From: a virus
Virus record (IMG/VR): IMGVR_UViG_3300022169_000022
Location: 1 to 27,846 of that record
Direction: 5' to 3' (one strand)
DNA: 27,846 bases
This document shows positions 16,241 through 22,429 of this stretch, piece after piece; position 1 is the first letter of the stretch, and the number at the start of each line of letters is the position of its first letter. Position numbers and translations under genes: made by a program. Under the pieces are notes generated by a model. That model saw only the letters and a program-made list of their open reading frames with translations. It was not told where the DNA came from and searched no databases.

Positions 16241-16248
16241 TAAATTTG
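16241..16248 (+). promoter_or_regulatory. Candidate early promoter -7 box (TAAATTTG)
   Basis: Exact match to TANNTTTG in the intergenic region before the early genes. A clear TTG at proper -33 distance is missing, so it is a weaker candidate than the box at 16280. Confidence 0.45.
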
Positions 16249-16279
16249 TTAATAATGTAATTTGTATTAAACATTTGTT

Positions 16280-16287
16280 TATATTTG
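16280..16287 (+). promoter_or_regulatory. Candidate early promoter -7 box (TATATTTG)
   Basis: Exact match to the Bacteroidota -7 consensus, 36 bases before the ATG at 16324. A TTG at 16262-16264 lies 15 bases upstream, slightly closer than usual. The downstream leader is A-rich and suits translation without a Shine-Dalgarno. It probably drives the replication/recombination genes starting at 16324. Confidence 0.6.
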
Positions 16288-16323
16288 TATTTCAAACAAG
16301 TTAAAAACTAAAAAAGAAAAATT

Positions 16324-16680
16324 ATGAGAAAAATAAGCAGCCAATTTTTAAAAGCAGGAATTAATCAAAACGATTATACTTTTGTAGAAACCGAATACAA
16401 CAGCACGACAGGCTTAAACATAACCGAAGAATGCGGACAGTTTTCACTTCAATTTGAAAAAATAGATACGGAAATAATAGTTGATTGGTCTTCAAAATAC
16501 GTTGAAGGCATTTTAACTTCGTTTCAAGGTTTAGAAGAAAAAGGAATAATAGAAGGCGAAATAAGTATTGATTCTTTTAAAGTCAAAGAAATATTCACAC
16601 AGTTAAGCACAAATATGATTCCTCAAAAGGATTTGGAATTAGAAGATTTATTAGCTGAATTAATCAATATAAAATATTAG
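16324..16680 (+). CDS. Early protein of unknown function (118 aa)
   Basis: It is the first gene after the intergenic region and early promoter candidates, so it is likely expressed first. The product is acidic, with KAGINQNDYTFVETEY at 11-26, a central FSLQFEKIDTEIIVDWSSKY, and a helical C-terminus. I see no motif. First-position early genes often act on the host or on regulation, but nothing in this sequence shows it. Confidence 0.6.
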   Translation: MRKISSQFLKAGINQNDYTFVETEYNSTTGLNITEECGQFSLQFEKIDTEIIVDWSSKYVEGILTSFQGLEEKGIIEGEISIDSFKVKEIFTQLSTNMIPQKDLELEDLLAELINIKY

Positions 16681-16685
16681 CCTTT

Positions 16686-16910
16686 ATGAAAAAGTACAGC
16701 GAGATTATACGCATTTTAGAAAATCAAATTGAAATAGTTGAAACAATTGTTTCTTTGAAAAAAGAAGTGGAATGCCACCTAAATTACAGTAAAGATTTTA
16801 AAGATTTATTCCCTAATTTAGCGTACAAAGGCATTGAAAGAATTAAAGAAATAGAAAAAGAGATTGCTAAATTGGAGCAGCAGTTTAAAGAAAGCTCCAT
16901 TATTTTATAA
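16686..16910 (+). CDS. Small coiled-coil early protein (74 aa), unknown
   Basis: A highly helical small protein, with KKYSEIIRILENQIEIVETI at the start and IERIKEIEKEIAKLEQQFKE at the end, whose heptad spacing suggests a coiled coil. It follows the previous gene by five bases. No known family is recognised. Confidence 0.58.
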   Translation: MKKYSEIIRILENQIEIVETIVSLKKEVECHLNYSKDFKDLFPNLAYKGIERIKEIEKEIAKLEQQFKESSIIL

Positions 16911-16919
16911 AATAGTAAT

Positions 16920-17492
16920 ATGAAAAAAGAGAAAAGCGTTTTCGAAACATTGAACGAAATCAATGTAAATGCAAAGGCCGAAAAGAAAAACGGCTTAACC
17001 TATTTAAGCTGGGCTTGGGCTTGGTCAGAGGTTAAAAAACACTACCCAGATTCAACTTACCTTGTGTATGAAAATGCTGACGGTTTAAACTACCATCACG
17101 ACCAGCAGACTGCTTGGGTAAAGACAGGCGTAACCATAGGAGGAATTGAACATATTGAATATTTGCCTGTGCTGGATTACCGGAACAAAAGCATAGCGAT
17201 TGATAGTCTAACCTCTTTCAATGTTAACACAAGCATACAGCGAAGTTTAACAAAGGCAATTGCTCGACACGGTTTAGGCTTATACATATACGCAGGCGAA
17301 GATTTACCACAAGCTGACAAAGTAGAACCTACTTTGGTTAAGCTGGAAGTTGACGATGCTAACTGGGCAAAAGTTCTGAAATACATTGATGCCAATAAGC
17401 AACTTGGATTAACTGAAATTACAAAGAGGCTTTCAGCAAAATACCTTATAGAAAAGGAAACTACATCAGCCATTAAATTCTTATTGAAATGA
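16920..17492 (+). CDS. Sak3-type single-strand annealing protein (DUF1071)
   Basis: The 190-residue protein has the DUF1071/Sak3 marks: YLSWAWAWSEVKKHYPD near 28-44, a central VTIGG..HIEYLPVLD, and SFNVNTSIQRSLTKAIARHG near 99-118 continuing LGLYIYAGEDLP. These proteins anneal single strands during recombination, as RecT/Beta do. The gene overlaps the downstream exonuclease by four bases, as expected for a recombinase-exonuclease pair. I rate the family call as strong. Confidence 0.88.
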   Translation: MKKEKSVFETLNEINVNAKAEKKNGLTYLSWAWAWSEVKKHYPDSTYLVYENADGLNYHHDQQTAWVKTGVTIGGIEHIEYLPVLDYRNKSIAIDSLTSFNVNTSIQRSLTKAIARHGLGLYIYAGEDLPQADKVEPTLVKLEVDDANWAKVLKYIDANKQLGLTEITKRLSAKYLIEKETTSAIKFLLK

Positions 17493-18223
17493 GCGAAGTA
17501 ATAGAAAGACTTAGAGATGATTCAGAATACTATGGGGCGTTTGGTCAGCAATACCTAAGCAATAGCAACATATCAGCTCTTTTAAATAATCCAAAGATGT
17601 TTGGAGTTAGACAACCTGATAATAAAGCATTCGCCTTCGGGCGTTTGTTTCATCAGCTTATTCTTGAACCAGAAAAAGCGTCTGCATTTAAGTTTGTTGA
17701 TATTAAAACACGGACAAGCAAAGCCTACAAGGAAGCTGTTGAAGATAGCGGAGAAGATTTTCTGCTCCTGAAAAAAGAGGTGGAATGGGCTGAATATTTA
17801 GCTGACACGGTTGTAAGCAACATAGAATTATACGATATGATTTACGCTGAAGGCAACGAATTTGAGAGGCCTGGAGTCACAAAAATTCAAGGGATACCGT
17901 TCAAGGGTAAAGCTGACATCGTAACCAATACCCACATTCTTGACCTTAAAACAACTGGTGACATCAGCAAGTTTAAATGGTCAGCGAAGAACTACAACTA
18001 CGATTCACAGGCTTACGTTTACGGCTTGCTATTTAATAGGCCTATGGTTTTCATAGTCATTGATAAAACTACACGGCAAATGGGCGTTTACAGAGCAACT
18101 GATTCATTTGTTGAATCAGGAAAGGAAAAGGTAGAGCGGGCTTTGAAAGTTTACAATAAATTCTTTAGCAAACAAGCCACAGAAAGTGTAGACAATTATT
18201 TTATAGAACAAAATTTATATTAA
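17489..18223 (+). CDS. PD-(D/E)XK exonuclease partner of the annealing protein
   Basis: The 244-residue protein has an early GRLFHQLILEP (51-61) typical of RecE/Cas4-like (DUF3799-type) nucleases, then the catalytic core GKADIV (140-145) with Asp143, ILDLKTT (150-156) with the D-x-K pair, and YDSQAYVYG (171-179). It would resect one strand of DNA ends and hand the ssDNA to the annealing protein. The 4-base overlap with the annealing gene supports their pairing. Confidence 0.86.
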   Translation: MSEVIERLRDDSEYYGAFGQQYLSNSNISALLNNPKMFGVRQPDNKAFAFGRLFHQLILEPEKASAFKFVDIKTRTSKAYKEAVEDSGEDFLLLKKEVEWAEYLADTVVSNIELYDMIYAEGNEFERPGVTKIQGIPFKGKADIVTNTHILDLKTTGDISKFKWSAKNYNYDSQAYVYGLLFNRPMVFIVIDKTTRQMGVYRATDSFVESGKEKVERALKVYNKFFSKQATESVDNYFIEQNLY

Positions 18224-18227
18224 AAAG

Positions 18228-18698
18228 ATGAAGATAAAAGAGATTGAAAGATTAATGGATTATACTGAAAATGAAATATATAATCTAAAAGAACAAATGC
18301 AGGATTTACGTTTAAAATTACGTTTGGAATTGCGAAATGAAATAGATGAATTAATGGAGCTGGACAAAGCCAACTTTAATATAAAGGAACTGGTCTTGTT
18401 TATATCTAAGTTTCAGGACATAGACATAACTGAAGTTAATCGCAAGCAAGAATACGTTTGGGCAAGACAAGTCTATTGCTTTATAGCTAAAGAAAACGGA
18501 AAAGAAAGTCTTTTAAATATAGGCAAAGCTATTAATCGTGACCATTCAACTGTAATATACAACATCAAAAAGCACAAGCAATTGGCAGAATTTGATTATG
18601 AATACAAGGCTTTTGCTGGCAAGATTATTAACCATTTTAATTACAATTATGTTAAACAAAATAAAGAACAAGAAGCAGCAGAACAGGAAGCTGTATGA
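18228..18698 (+). CDS. Protein with a DnaA-type DNA-binding domain (domain IV only)
   Basis: The last half has the DnaA C-terminal signature: WARQVYCFIAKENGKESLLNIGKAINRDHSTVIYNI (about 78-113), where GKAINRDHSTVIYNIKKH is the helix-turn-helix that reads DnaA boxes. The first half is a coiled-coil-rich section (LMDYTENEIYNLKEQMQDL), with no AAA+ ATPase domain. A DNA-binding subunit that brings origin or regulatory sites to a host or phage replisome is plausible. The domain itself is clear; its function on this phage is inferred. Confidence 0.85.
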   Translation: MKIKEIERLMDYTENEIYNLKEQMQDLRLKLRLELRNEIDELMELDKANFNIKELVLFISKFQDIDITEVNRKQEYVWARQVYCFIAKENGKESLLNIGKAINRDHSTVIYNIKKHKQLAEFDYEYKAFAGKIINHFNYNYVKQNKEQEAAEQEAV

Positions 18699-18789
18699 TA
18701 AAAAAGTGCAGAAAATTCTACTATTTTCTTTTACTTTTGTACTTTTACTAACAATAATTTTCATTTATTTAATCAACAAAAATCAATAA
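18649..18789 (+). CDS. Possible small membrane protein (46 aa) overlapping the DnaA-like gene
   Basis: In another frame, ATG 18649 opens inside the 3' end of the DnaA-like gene and runs to 18789, ending two bases before the ATG of the SSB-like gene. It starts with a basic, Asn/Lys-rich part and ends in one hydrophobic segment (ILLFSFTFVLLLTIIFIYLI). The composition is odd and AT-rich DNA readily makes such frames, so I give it low confidence. If real, it is a single-pass membrane peptide of unknown role. Confidence 0.35.
   Translation: MLNKIKNKKQQNRKLYDKKVQKILLFSFTFVLLLTIIFIYLINKNQ
18732..18739 (+). promoter_or_regulatory. Possible promoter -7 box (TACTTTTG) before the SSB-like gene
   Basis: Matches TANNTTTG and lies 52 bases before the SSB-like ATG. 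No -33 TTG at the right distance, so the call is tentative. Confidence 0.3.
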
Positions 18790-18791
18790 TT

Positions 18792-19085
18792 ATGGCAACT
18801 TTAGGAACAACCTATTTAAAATTAAAGACAGCGAAAGAAATAGTCGCTAATTTAGAAAAAGAAAAAGCAAATGGTATTGCTTTAACATTCGCAATAAGCG
18901 ATGAAGAAAACCAGTTCAACCAAAACGTATCAATGTATATTGAGCAAACGAAAGAACAAAGGGAAGCAAAGGAAAAGAGGCAATACGTTATGAACGGAAA
19001 GGTCTTTTGGACAGATGGCAAGGTTAACGCCATAAAAAACCAGAAGCAAATAAATGAGGAAAAAGGGGATAATTTACCATTTTAA
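18792..19085 (+). CDS. SSB-like protein (97 aa), provisional
   Basis: The protein ends GDNLPF, which matches the acidic C-terminal tip (D-x-L/I-P-F) that bacterial and phage SSB proteins use to recruit partners. The middle has NVSMYIEQTKEQREAKEKRQY and VFWTDGKV, a pattern I recall from short SSB-like proteins of Bacteroidota phages. It lacks the length and typical OB-fold motifs of standard SSB (about 170 residues), so it may be a diverged or reduced form. It follows the recombinase and DnaA-like genes. I rate the function as likely but not proven. Confidence 0.55.
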   Translation: MATLGTTYLKLKTAKEIVANLEKEKANGIALTFAISDEENQFNQNVSMYIEQTKEQREAKEKRQYVMNGKVFWTDGKVNAIKNQKQINEEKGDNLPF

Positions 19086-19088
19086 TTA

Positions 19089-19096
19089 TATATTTG
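19089..19096 (+). promoter_or_regulatory. Candidate promoter -7 box (TATATTTG) for a short RNA
   Basis: Exact TANNTTTG match just after the SSB-like gene stop. A start of transcription about six bases downstream would make an RNA that ends at the U tract after the long hairpin at 19139-19187. The -33 region lacks TTG. Confidence 0.5.
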
Positions 19097-19102
19097 CGTT
19101 AA

Positions 19103-19193
19103 ATAGTAACCACTATGAAAAATTTTTTTTTTAGTTTGACCCTCGTAAATGGAACGCCTCGTGGTTGCGGCTACCGTTTATGGGGGTTTTTTT
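19103..19193 (+). ncRNA. Candidate structured RNA or leader, about 90 nt
   Basis: Between the SSB-like gene and the gene at 19206 there is a -7 box, an unusual run of ten T (19123-19132), then a 14-base-pair stem (19139-19152 with 19174-19187, four G-U pairs) with a 21-base loop that can form a small inner CGC/GCG helix, and a run of seven T. The sequence is much more GC-rich than around it. It may be a small RNA, or a leader/attenuator for the downstream gene. A 34-codon ORF (ATG 19115 to TAA 19219) runs through the stem, so a leader peptide is also possible. Confidence 0.5.
19139..19193 (+). terminator. Long-stem intrinsic terminator/attenuator
   Basis: The 14-bp stem described for the candidate RNA is followed directly by TTTTTTT, so it should stop polymerase. 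It lies 12 bases before the ATG at 19206, which would then need read-through or another promoter. Confidence 0.68.
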
Positions 19194-19205
19194 ATATAAA
19201 AAACT

Positions 19206-19862
19206 ATGGCAACAGATAAAAAGGGATTCATATTATACGCTGACCAGCATAACCTATTTAAAAAGCTACCTAATGAAAAGGCTGGCGAACTCATAAAGCA
19301 TATTTTTAGTTACGTTAACGACGAAAACCCAGAAGCAGAGGACTTACTTATAGAAATAGCTTTTGAGCCTATTAAAATGCAGCTAAAAAGGGATTTAGAA
19401 AAGTTTCAAGAATCCAAAGCACAAAGAAGCCAGGCTGGAAAAAGGTCAGCAGCGTTAAGAAAAATTCAACGAGATGCAACGGTCGTTGATTCCGTTGAAA
19501 ATATTTCAACGAATCCAACAGTAATAGATAAAGTAAAAGTAAATGTAAAAGATAAAGTAAAAGTAAAAGTAAATGTAATAAGTATAGAGGAGCGAAAAGC
19601 GGAGTTTATCAACTCCTTGCACCCTTTTATTTCAGATAATTCATCTACTTTATTAAAAGATTTTGCAAGCTACTGGACAGAACACGGTTTAAAAGATAAA
19701 AAAATGCGTTTTGAAAAGCAAACGTCTTTCGATATAAACCGAAGGCTTGCAACTTGGAAGCGTAACGAAACTAAATTCGGAACACCACAAGATAAAAAAG
19801 ATAAGACTAAGCAAACCTTTATAAATTTACAAAACAAACTAAATAGCGACCAATGGAACTAA
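19206..19862 (+). CDS. Replication-associated protein (DUF6291-like, 218 aa)
   Basis: The N-terminus FILYADQHNLFKKLPNEKAG (8-27) with LIKHIFSYVNDENPE (29-43) is the pattern I recall for the DUF6291 domain, often found in Bacteroidota phage replication genes. The middle carries DKVKVNVKDKVKVKVNV (about 108-124), coded by direct DNA repeats. The C-terminal part is basic with WTEHGLKDKKMRFEKQTSFDI and RLATWKRNE. It likely binds DNA or loads a helicase, comparable to lambda O or phage replisome organisers. That role is inferred from context. Confidence 0.68.
   Translation: MATDKKGFILYADQHNLFKKLPNEKAGELIKHIFSYVNDENPEAEDLLIEIAFEPIKMQLKRDLEKFQESKAQRSQAGKRSAALRKIQRDATVVDSVENISTNPTVIDKVKVNVKDKVKVKVNVISIEERKAEFINSLHPFISDNSSTLLKDFASYWTEHGLKDKKMRFEKQTSFDINRRLATWKRNETKFGTPQDKKDKTKQTFINLQNKLNSDQWN
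19527..19578 (+). repeat. Direct repeats inside the replication-associated gene
   Basis: GATAAAGTAAAAGTAAA occurs at 19527-19543 and recurs with one extra GTAAAA unit from 19551, both ending ATGTAA (to 19578). The unit GTAAAA recurs throughout. The repeats code for the Lys/Val/Asn-rich stretch. Repeats inside a replication gene can be an origin, as in lambda O, so this is a candidate origin. Confidence 0.75.
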
Positions 19863-20536
19863 TTAAAAAGACGGAGCAAAAGGAAGTAAAGAGCCTGATT
19901 TTAGAATTAATTTATTTCTATATGAAAAGCGTGGGCCAGTCAAACGCTGATGAAGAAATAGTAAATATTACCTTTTTAGAATTTTCTGATTACATTTTAA
20001 AAAAGTGTAAATCTTATACACCCGATGAACTTCGTGAAGGGTTAAGATACGGAAGAGATAATGACGAGCAGCAGGGTGGAGGAATACACGCCCAGCGTTT
20101 AATTTTTTGGATGAAAAAATACCACAAAGACGTTTGGGTTAAAAGACACGCCACTTCAATAGCAAATGGAAAGTTCTTTGGAGATAAAGAGCCGAAACAA
20201 ATCGCAGCTTCAAAAGAAGTTTCCCTTTCATTTATAAAAGACCAACAAAAAAAATATAAGAAAAAGGAATTTGCTTTGCTTGCAGTATGTTATGAAACCC
20301 TCAAAAATATGGGCCACTTTAAAGTTAATAATGAAGAAAAATGGGCAATAGTCGAAAGGGCAAAAGAATCTATAATTAGGCAACAAAATGAGTTGCAAGA
20401 CATATACAAGTACAAGAAGGCGAAGAACGAAATGGAGGCTGTTATAATCGGTGAACAATCGACTGTGACCAGCAGAGTAAAAGCAGAATGTCATAGAATA
20501 ATGGTTGCTGATTTATTTAAAAATACAGAATTTTAA
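19853..20536 (+). CDS. Probable replication partner protein (227 aa), unknown
   Basis: It overlaps the replication-associated gene by ten bases. The product is helix-rich: LEFSDYILKKCKSYTPDELREGLRYG (about 44-69), a GGGIHAQRLIFWMKKYHKD segment (74-92), and a Lys-rich linker and C-terminus with REALKES-like helical sequence. I see no Walker motifs. The arrangement, an organiser followed by a helical partner, resembles helicase-loader pairs of other phages, but no motif proves it. Confidence 0.6.
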   Translation: MELIKKTEQKEVKSLILELIYFYMKSVGQSNADEEIVNITFLEFSDYILKKCKSYTPDELREGLRYGRDNDEQQGGGIHAQRLIFWMKKYHKDVWVKRHATSIANGKFFGDKEPKQIAASKEVSLSFIKDQQKKYKKKEFALLAVCYETLKNMGHFKVNNEEKWAIVERAKESIIRQQNELQDIYKYKKAKNEMEAVIIGEQSTVTSRVKAECHRIMVADLFKNTEF

Positions 20537-20537
20537 A

Positions 20538-20768
20538 ATGAATGAACCAATGACCAAAGATGACATCTTAAATGAATGTACTATCACCTTTGAAATATTG
20601 GTTAACCGTAAAAGGATGAAGAAGAAGATAGTTTTGCTTCTTATGAATATGGAGATAGGTATTTTAGAGCATACCAAAATAGAAAGGACTTTGACGGCTT
20701 CACAGCTAAAGAATGGTTATAAAATAATTGGAGTAAAAAAAAACGAATATCAATACAAGATAAAATAG
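20538..20768 (+). CDS. Small protein of unknown function (76 aa), possibly frameshifted
   Basis: ATG 20538 gives a 76-residue basic protein (NRKRMKKKIVLLL, then LTASQLKNGYKIIGVKKNEYQYKIK). The -1 frame over 20615-20716 reads a quite protein-like run (SFASYEYGDRYFRAYQNRKD and FDGFTAKEWL), which lacks any start codon. So the gene could be damaged by a frameshift or assembly error. I keep the first frame as the simplest call with low confidence in the product. Confidence 0.45.
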   Translation: MNEPMTKDDILNECTITFEILVNRKRMKKKIVLLLMNMEIGILEHTKIERTLTASQLKNGYKIIGVKKNEYQYKIK

Positions 20769-20794
20769 AAATTGCAAACTAAACTAAAACTAAA

Positions 20795-20842
20795 ATGAGC
20801 AAACAAGTATTTAACGACATAACCCCCGAAAGTTTTTACTAA
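20795..20842 (+). CDS. Leader-sized ORF (15 aa) before the methyltransferase, possible gene remnant
   Basis: ATG 20795 opens 15 codons (MSKQVFNDITPESFY) and stops in TAATG with the methyltransferase start. It follows a long A-rich leader of the kind real genes have here. The text looks like the N-terminus of a normal protein rather than random, so it may be the cut stub of a gene displaced by the methyltransferase, or a short translation-coupling leader. The choice is not decided. Confidence 0.4.
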   Translation: MSKQVFNDITPESFY

Positions 20843-21486
20843 TGATAGATATAACAAACGAAGATAATATAAAACTAATGGCAAGGTATGAAGATAACTA
20901 CTTTGACCTTGCTATTGTAGACCCACCTTATGGAATTGGAGATTTTAGAAATACAAAATCAAAAAAGGTTCATAAAAAAATAAATTGGAATGAGGAAATT
21001 CCTACAAAAAAATATTTTGAAGAGTTAGTAAGAGTTACAAAGAATAGAATAATATTTGGGGTAAATTATTATAATAAATACGTTGACGATGTTGGTAGAA
21101 TTGTACACGATAAAACTGGAGGAGGTAAAAGGAACGCACCTAAAGGATTATCTGATTGTGATATTGCAAGTCATAGTTTTGGGGTAAATATGAAAATTTA
21201 TCACTATATATCAATAGGTAATGTAATAGGTAATAAAATAGATTGGGAAAATGAATTAAGATGGCATCCTTGTCAAAAACCAATAGCATTATACGAATGG
21301 ATTTTAATGAACTACGCAAAAGAAGGAGATAAGATACTTGATACACATTTAGGAAGTGGAAGTATTGCAATAGCTTGTCATAATCTTAAATTTGATTTAA
21401 CAGCTTGTGAGTTAGATACAGAATATTACAACTCAGCAATTAAAAGATTAAAACAACATCAACAACAATTAACTATATTTGATTAA
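20842..21486 (+). CDS. DNA methyltransferase (adenine-N6 or cytosine-N4)
   Basis: The protein is 214 residues. Motif IV is DPPYGIG at 27-33, the catalytic block of amino-methyltransferases. Later come RWHPCQKPIALYEWILMNYA (140-159) and motif I-like ILDTHLGSGSIAIACHNL (165-182) with ACELD (188-192), so motif IV precedes motif I as in the beta-type order. S-adenosylmethionine is the donor. DTHLGSGS replaces the usual D-P-F-x-G-S-G. It is a solitary enzyme with no restriction partner seen, probably protecting phage DNA. The gene is very AT-rich (20941-21000 has 12 G/C in 60), unlike neighbours at 22 kb, suggesting recent gain. Confidence 0.88.
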   Translation: MIDITNEDNIKLMARYEDNYFDLAIVDPPYGIGDFRNTKSKKVHKKINWNEEIPTKKYFEELVRVTKNRIIFGVNYYNKYVDDVGRIVHDKTGGGKRNAPKGLSDCDIASHSFGVNMKIYHYISIGNVIGNKIDWENELRWHPCQKPIALYEWILMNYAKEGDKILDTHLGSGSIAIACHNLKFDLTACELDTEYYNSAIKRLKQHQQQLTIFD

Positions 21487-21491
21487 CTGGG

Positions 21492-21896
21492 ATGAAGGAA
21501 AATGAAATTGCTATAATTAAAAGACTAAACGAATTTGCAAAAACACCTATTCAGATAAGCGATTTTGAATACAGCAGGTTTGATGCTTACAACGAAACAA
21601 CCATCTTTGAAATAAAATACAGGCATAAATATTATAAAGAAACAATAATCGAGTTTGACAAATACGCTTACAACTTTATGTATTCATCCCACTTAAAAAA
21701 AGAGTTTGTGTATGCTGTTCAAATGGATAATAAAATATACTTATTTGATATTAAAGATTTGATTGCTGAAGGCTATAATTTCAAATGGGAATGGAAAGAA
21801 ATGCCTGCCACTTCAGAATTTCAAAACAAAAATAAGAAAGAGAAATATGTAGGTTTAATTGACATAAAACAAAGTATTAAAATAATAGCAATATGA
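21492..21896 (+). CDS. PD-(D/E)XK nuclease-like protein (134 aa)
   Basis: It starts five bases after the methyltransferase stop. A pattern FDAYNETTIFEIKYRHKYY (30-48) offers Asp31 and the E-x-K pair (Glu40, Lys42) of a PD-(D/E)XK core, followed by IIEFDKYAYN and a beta-rich end. Proteins of this kind often repair or resolve DNA. The call rests on one motif and is moderate; with the neighbouring methyltransferase it could also be a modification-dependent pair. Confidence 0.55.
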   Translation: MKENEIAIIKRLNEFAKTPIQISDFEYSRFDAYNETTIFEIKYRHKYYKETIIEFDKYAYNFMYSSHLKKEFVYAVQMDNKIYLFDIKDLIAEGYNFKWEWKEMPATSEFQNKNKKEKYVGLIDIKQSIKIIAI

Positions 21897-22150
21897 AAAG
21901 TCAATTTCAATTTATTTGGATAGCCGCAATGCTTGAACACCTACAAGAAAGGCTGGAAGAATACGAAGGCAGCCATTTTAATAAACATAAACTGAAGAAC
22001 CTAACCAAAGGAACGAAGAAGGAGATTGACAGAATAATAGGCTCAGACCTTTTTAATAAATTTTATGTGAGCGGAGGAGCTGAAGGCGTAGAATTTACAG
22101 TAAATCAATTGGACATTCTATTCAAAGAATTTAAAAAAGAAATGAAATGA
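21893..22150 (+). CDS. Small protein (85 aa), unknown
   Basis: It overlaps both neighbours by four bases, which supports it as a real gene. The product has a helical N-terminus (AAMLEHLQERLEEYEGSHF) and a polar C-terminus with GGAEGVEFTVNQLDILFKEF. No family is recognised. It is part of the same tightly packed operon as the nuclease-like and MazG-like genes. Confidence 0.58.
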   Translation: MKSQFQFIWIAAMLEHLQERLEEYEGSHFNKHKLKNLTKGTKKEIDRIIGSDLFNKFYVSGGAEGVEFTVNQLDILFKEFKKEMK

Positions 22151-22347
22151 AAAACAAAAAAATAGAAGATACCATTGTAAAAAAGGTAGTCAATAAGTAC
22201 CAAGAAAGGTCTGATGTCGGTATAAAAAAATACGGAACAACTTTAGATAGAAACGATTTAGAACTAAAAGAATGGATTATTCATTTACAGGAAGAATTGA
22301 TGGATGCGACCTTATACCTTGAGAAAATACTTGAATCAAATAAGTAA
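22147..22347 (+). CDS. Small MazG-like protein (66 aa), putative
   Basis: The pattern KYGTTLDRNDLELKEWIIHLQEELMDATLYLEKIL has the E-x-x-D helix (EELMDA) seen in MazG and dCTP/dATP pyrophosphatase-like all-alpha proteins. It is short for the family, so it may be a single-helix-pair subunit or a relative. Those enzymes remove particular nucleotides, and phages use them to protect or modify DNA. Function is tentative. The 82 bases after it (22348-22429) hold no gene. Confidence 0.5.
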   Translation: MKNKKIEDTIVKKVVNKYQERSDVGIKKYGTTLDRNDLELKEWIIHLQEELMDATLYLEKILESNK

Positions 22348-22429
22348 TACATATTTGGATAAATAAATATAAAAAAGAATACAAGTAAGGAAAAACACTT
22401 ATAAAAAAAAAATAATATCTTCGTATGCG

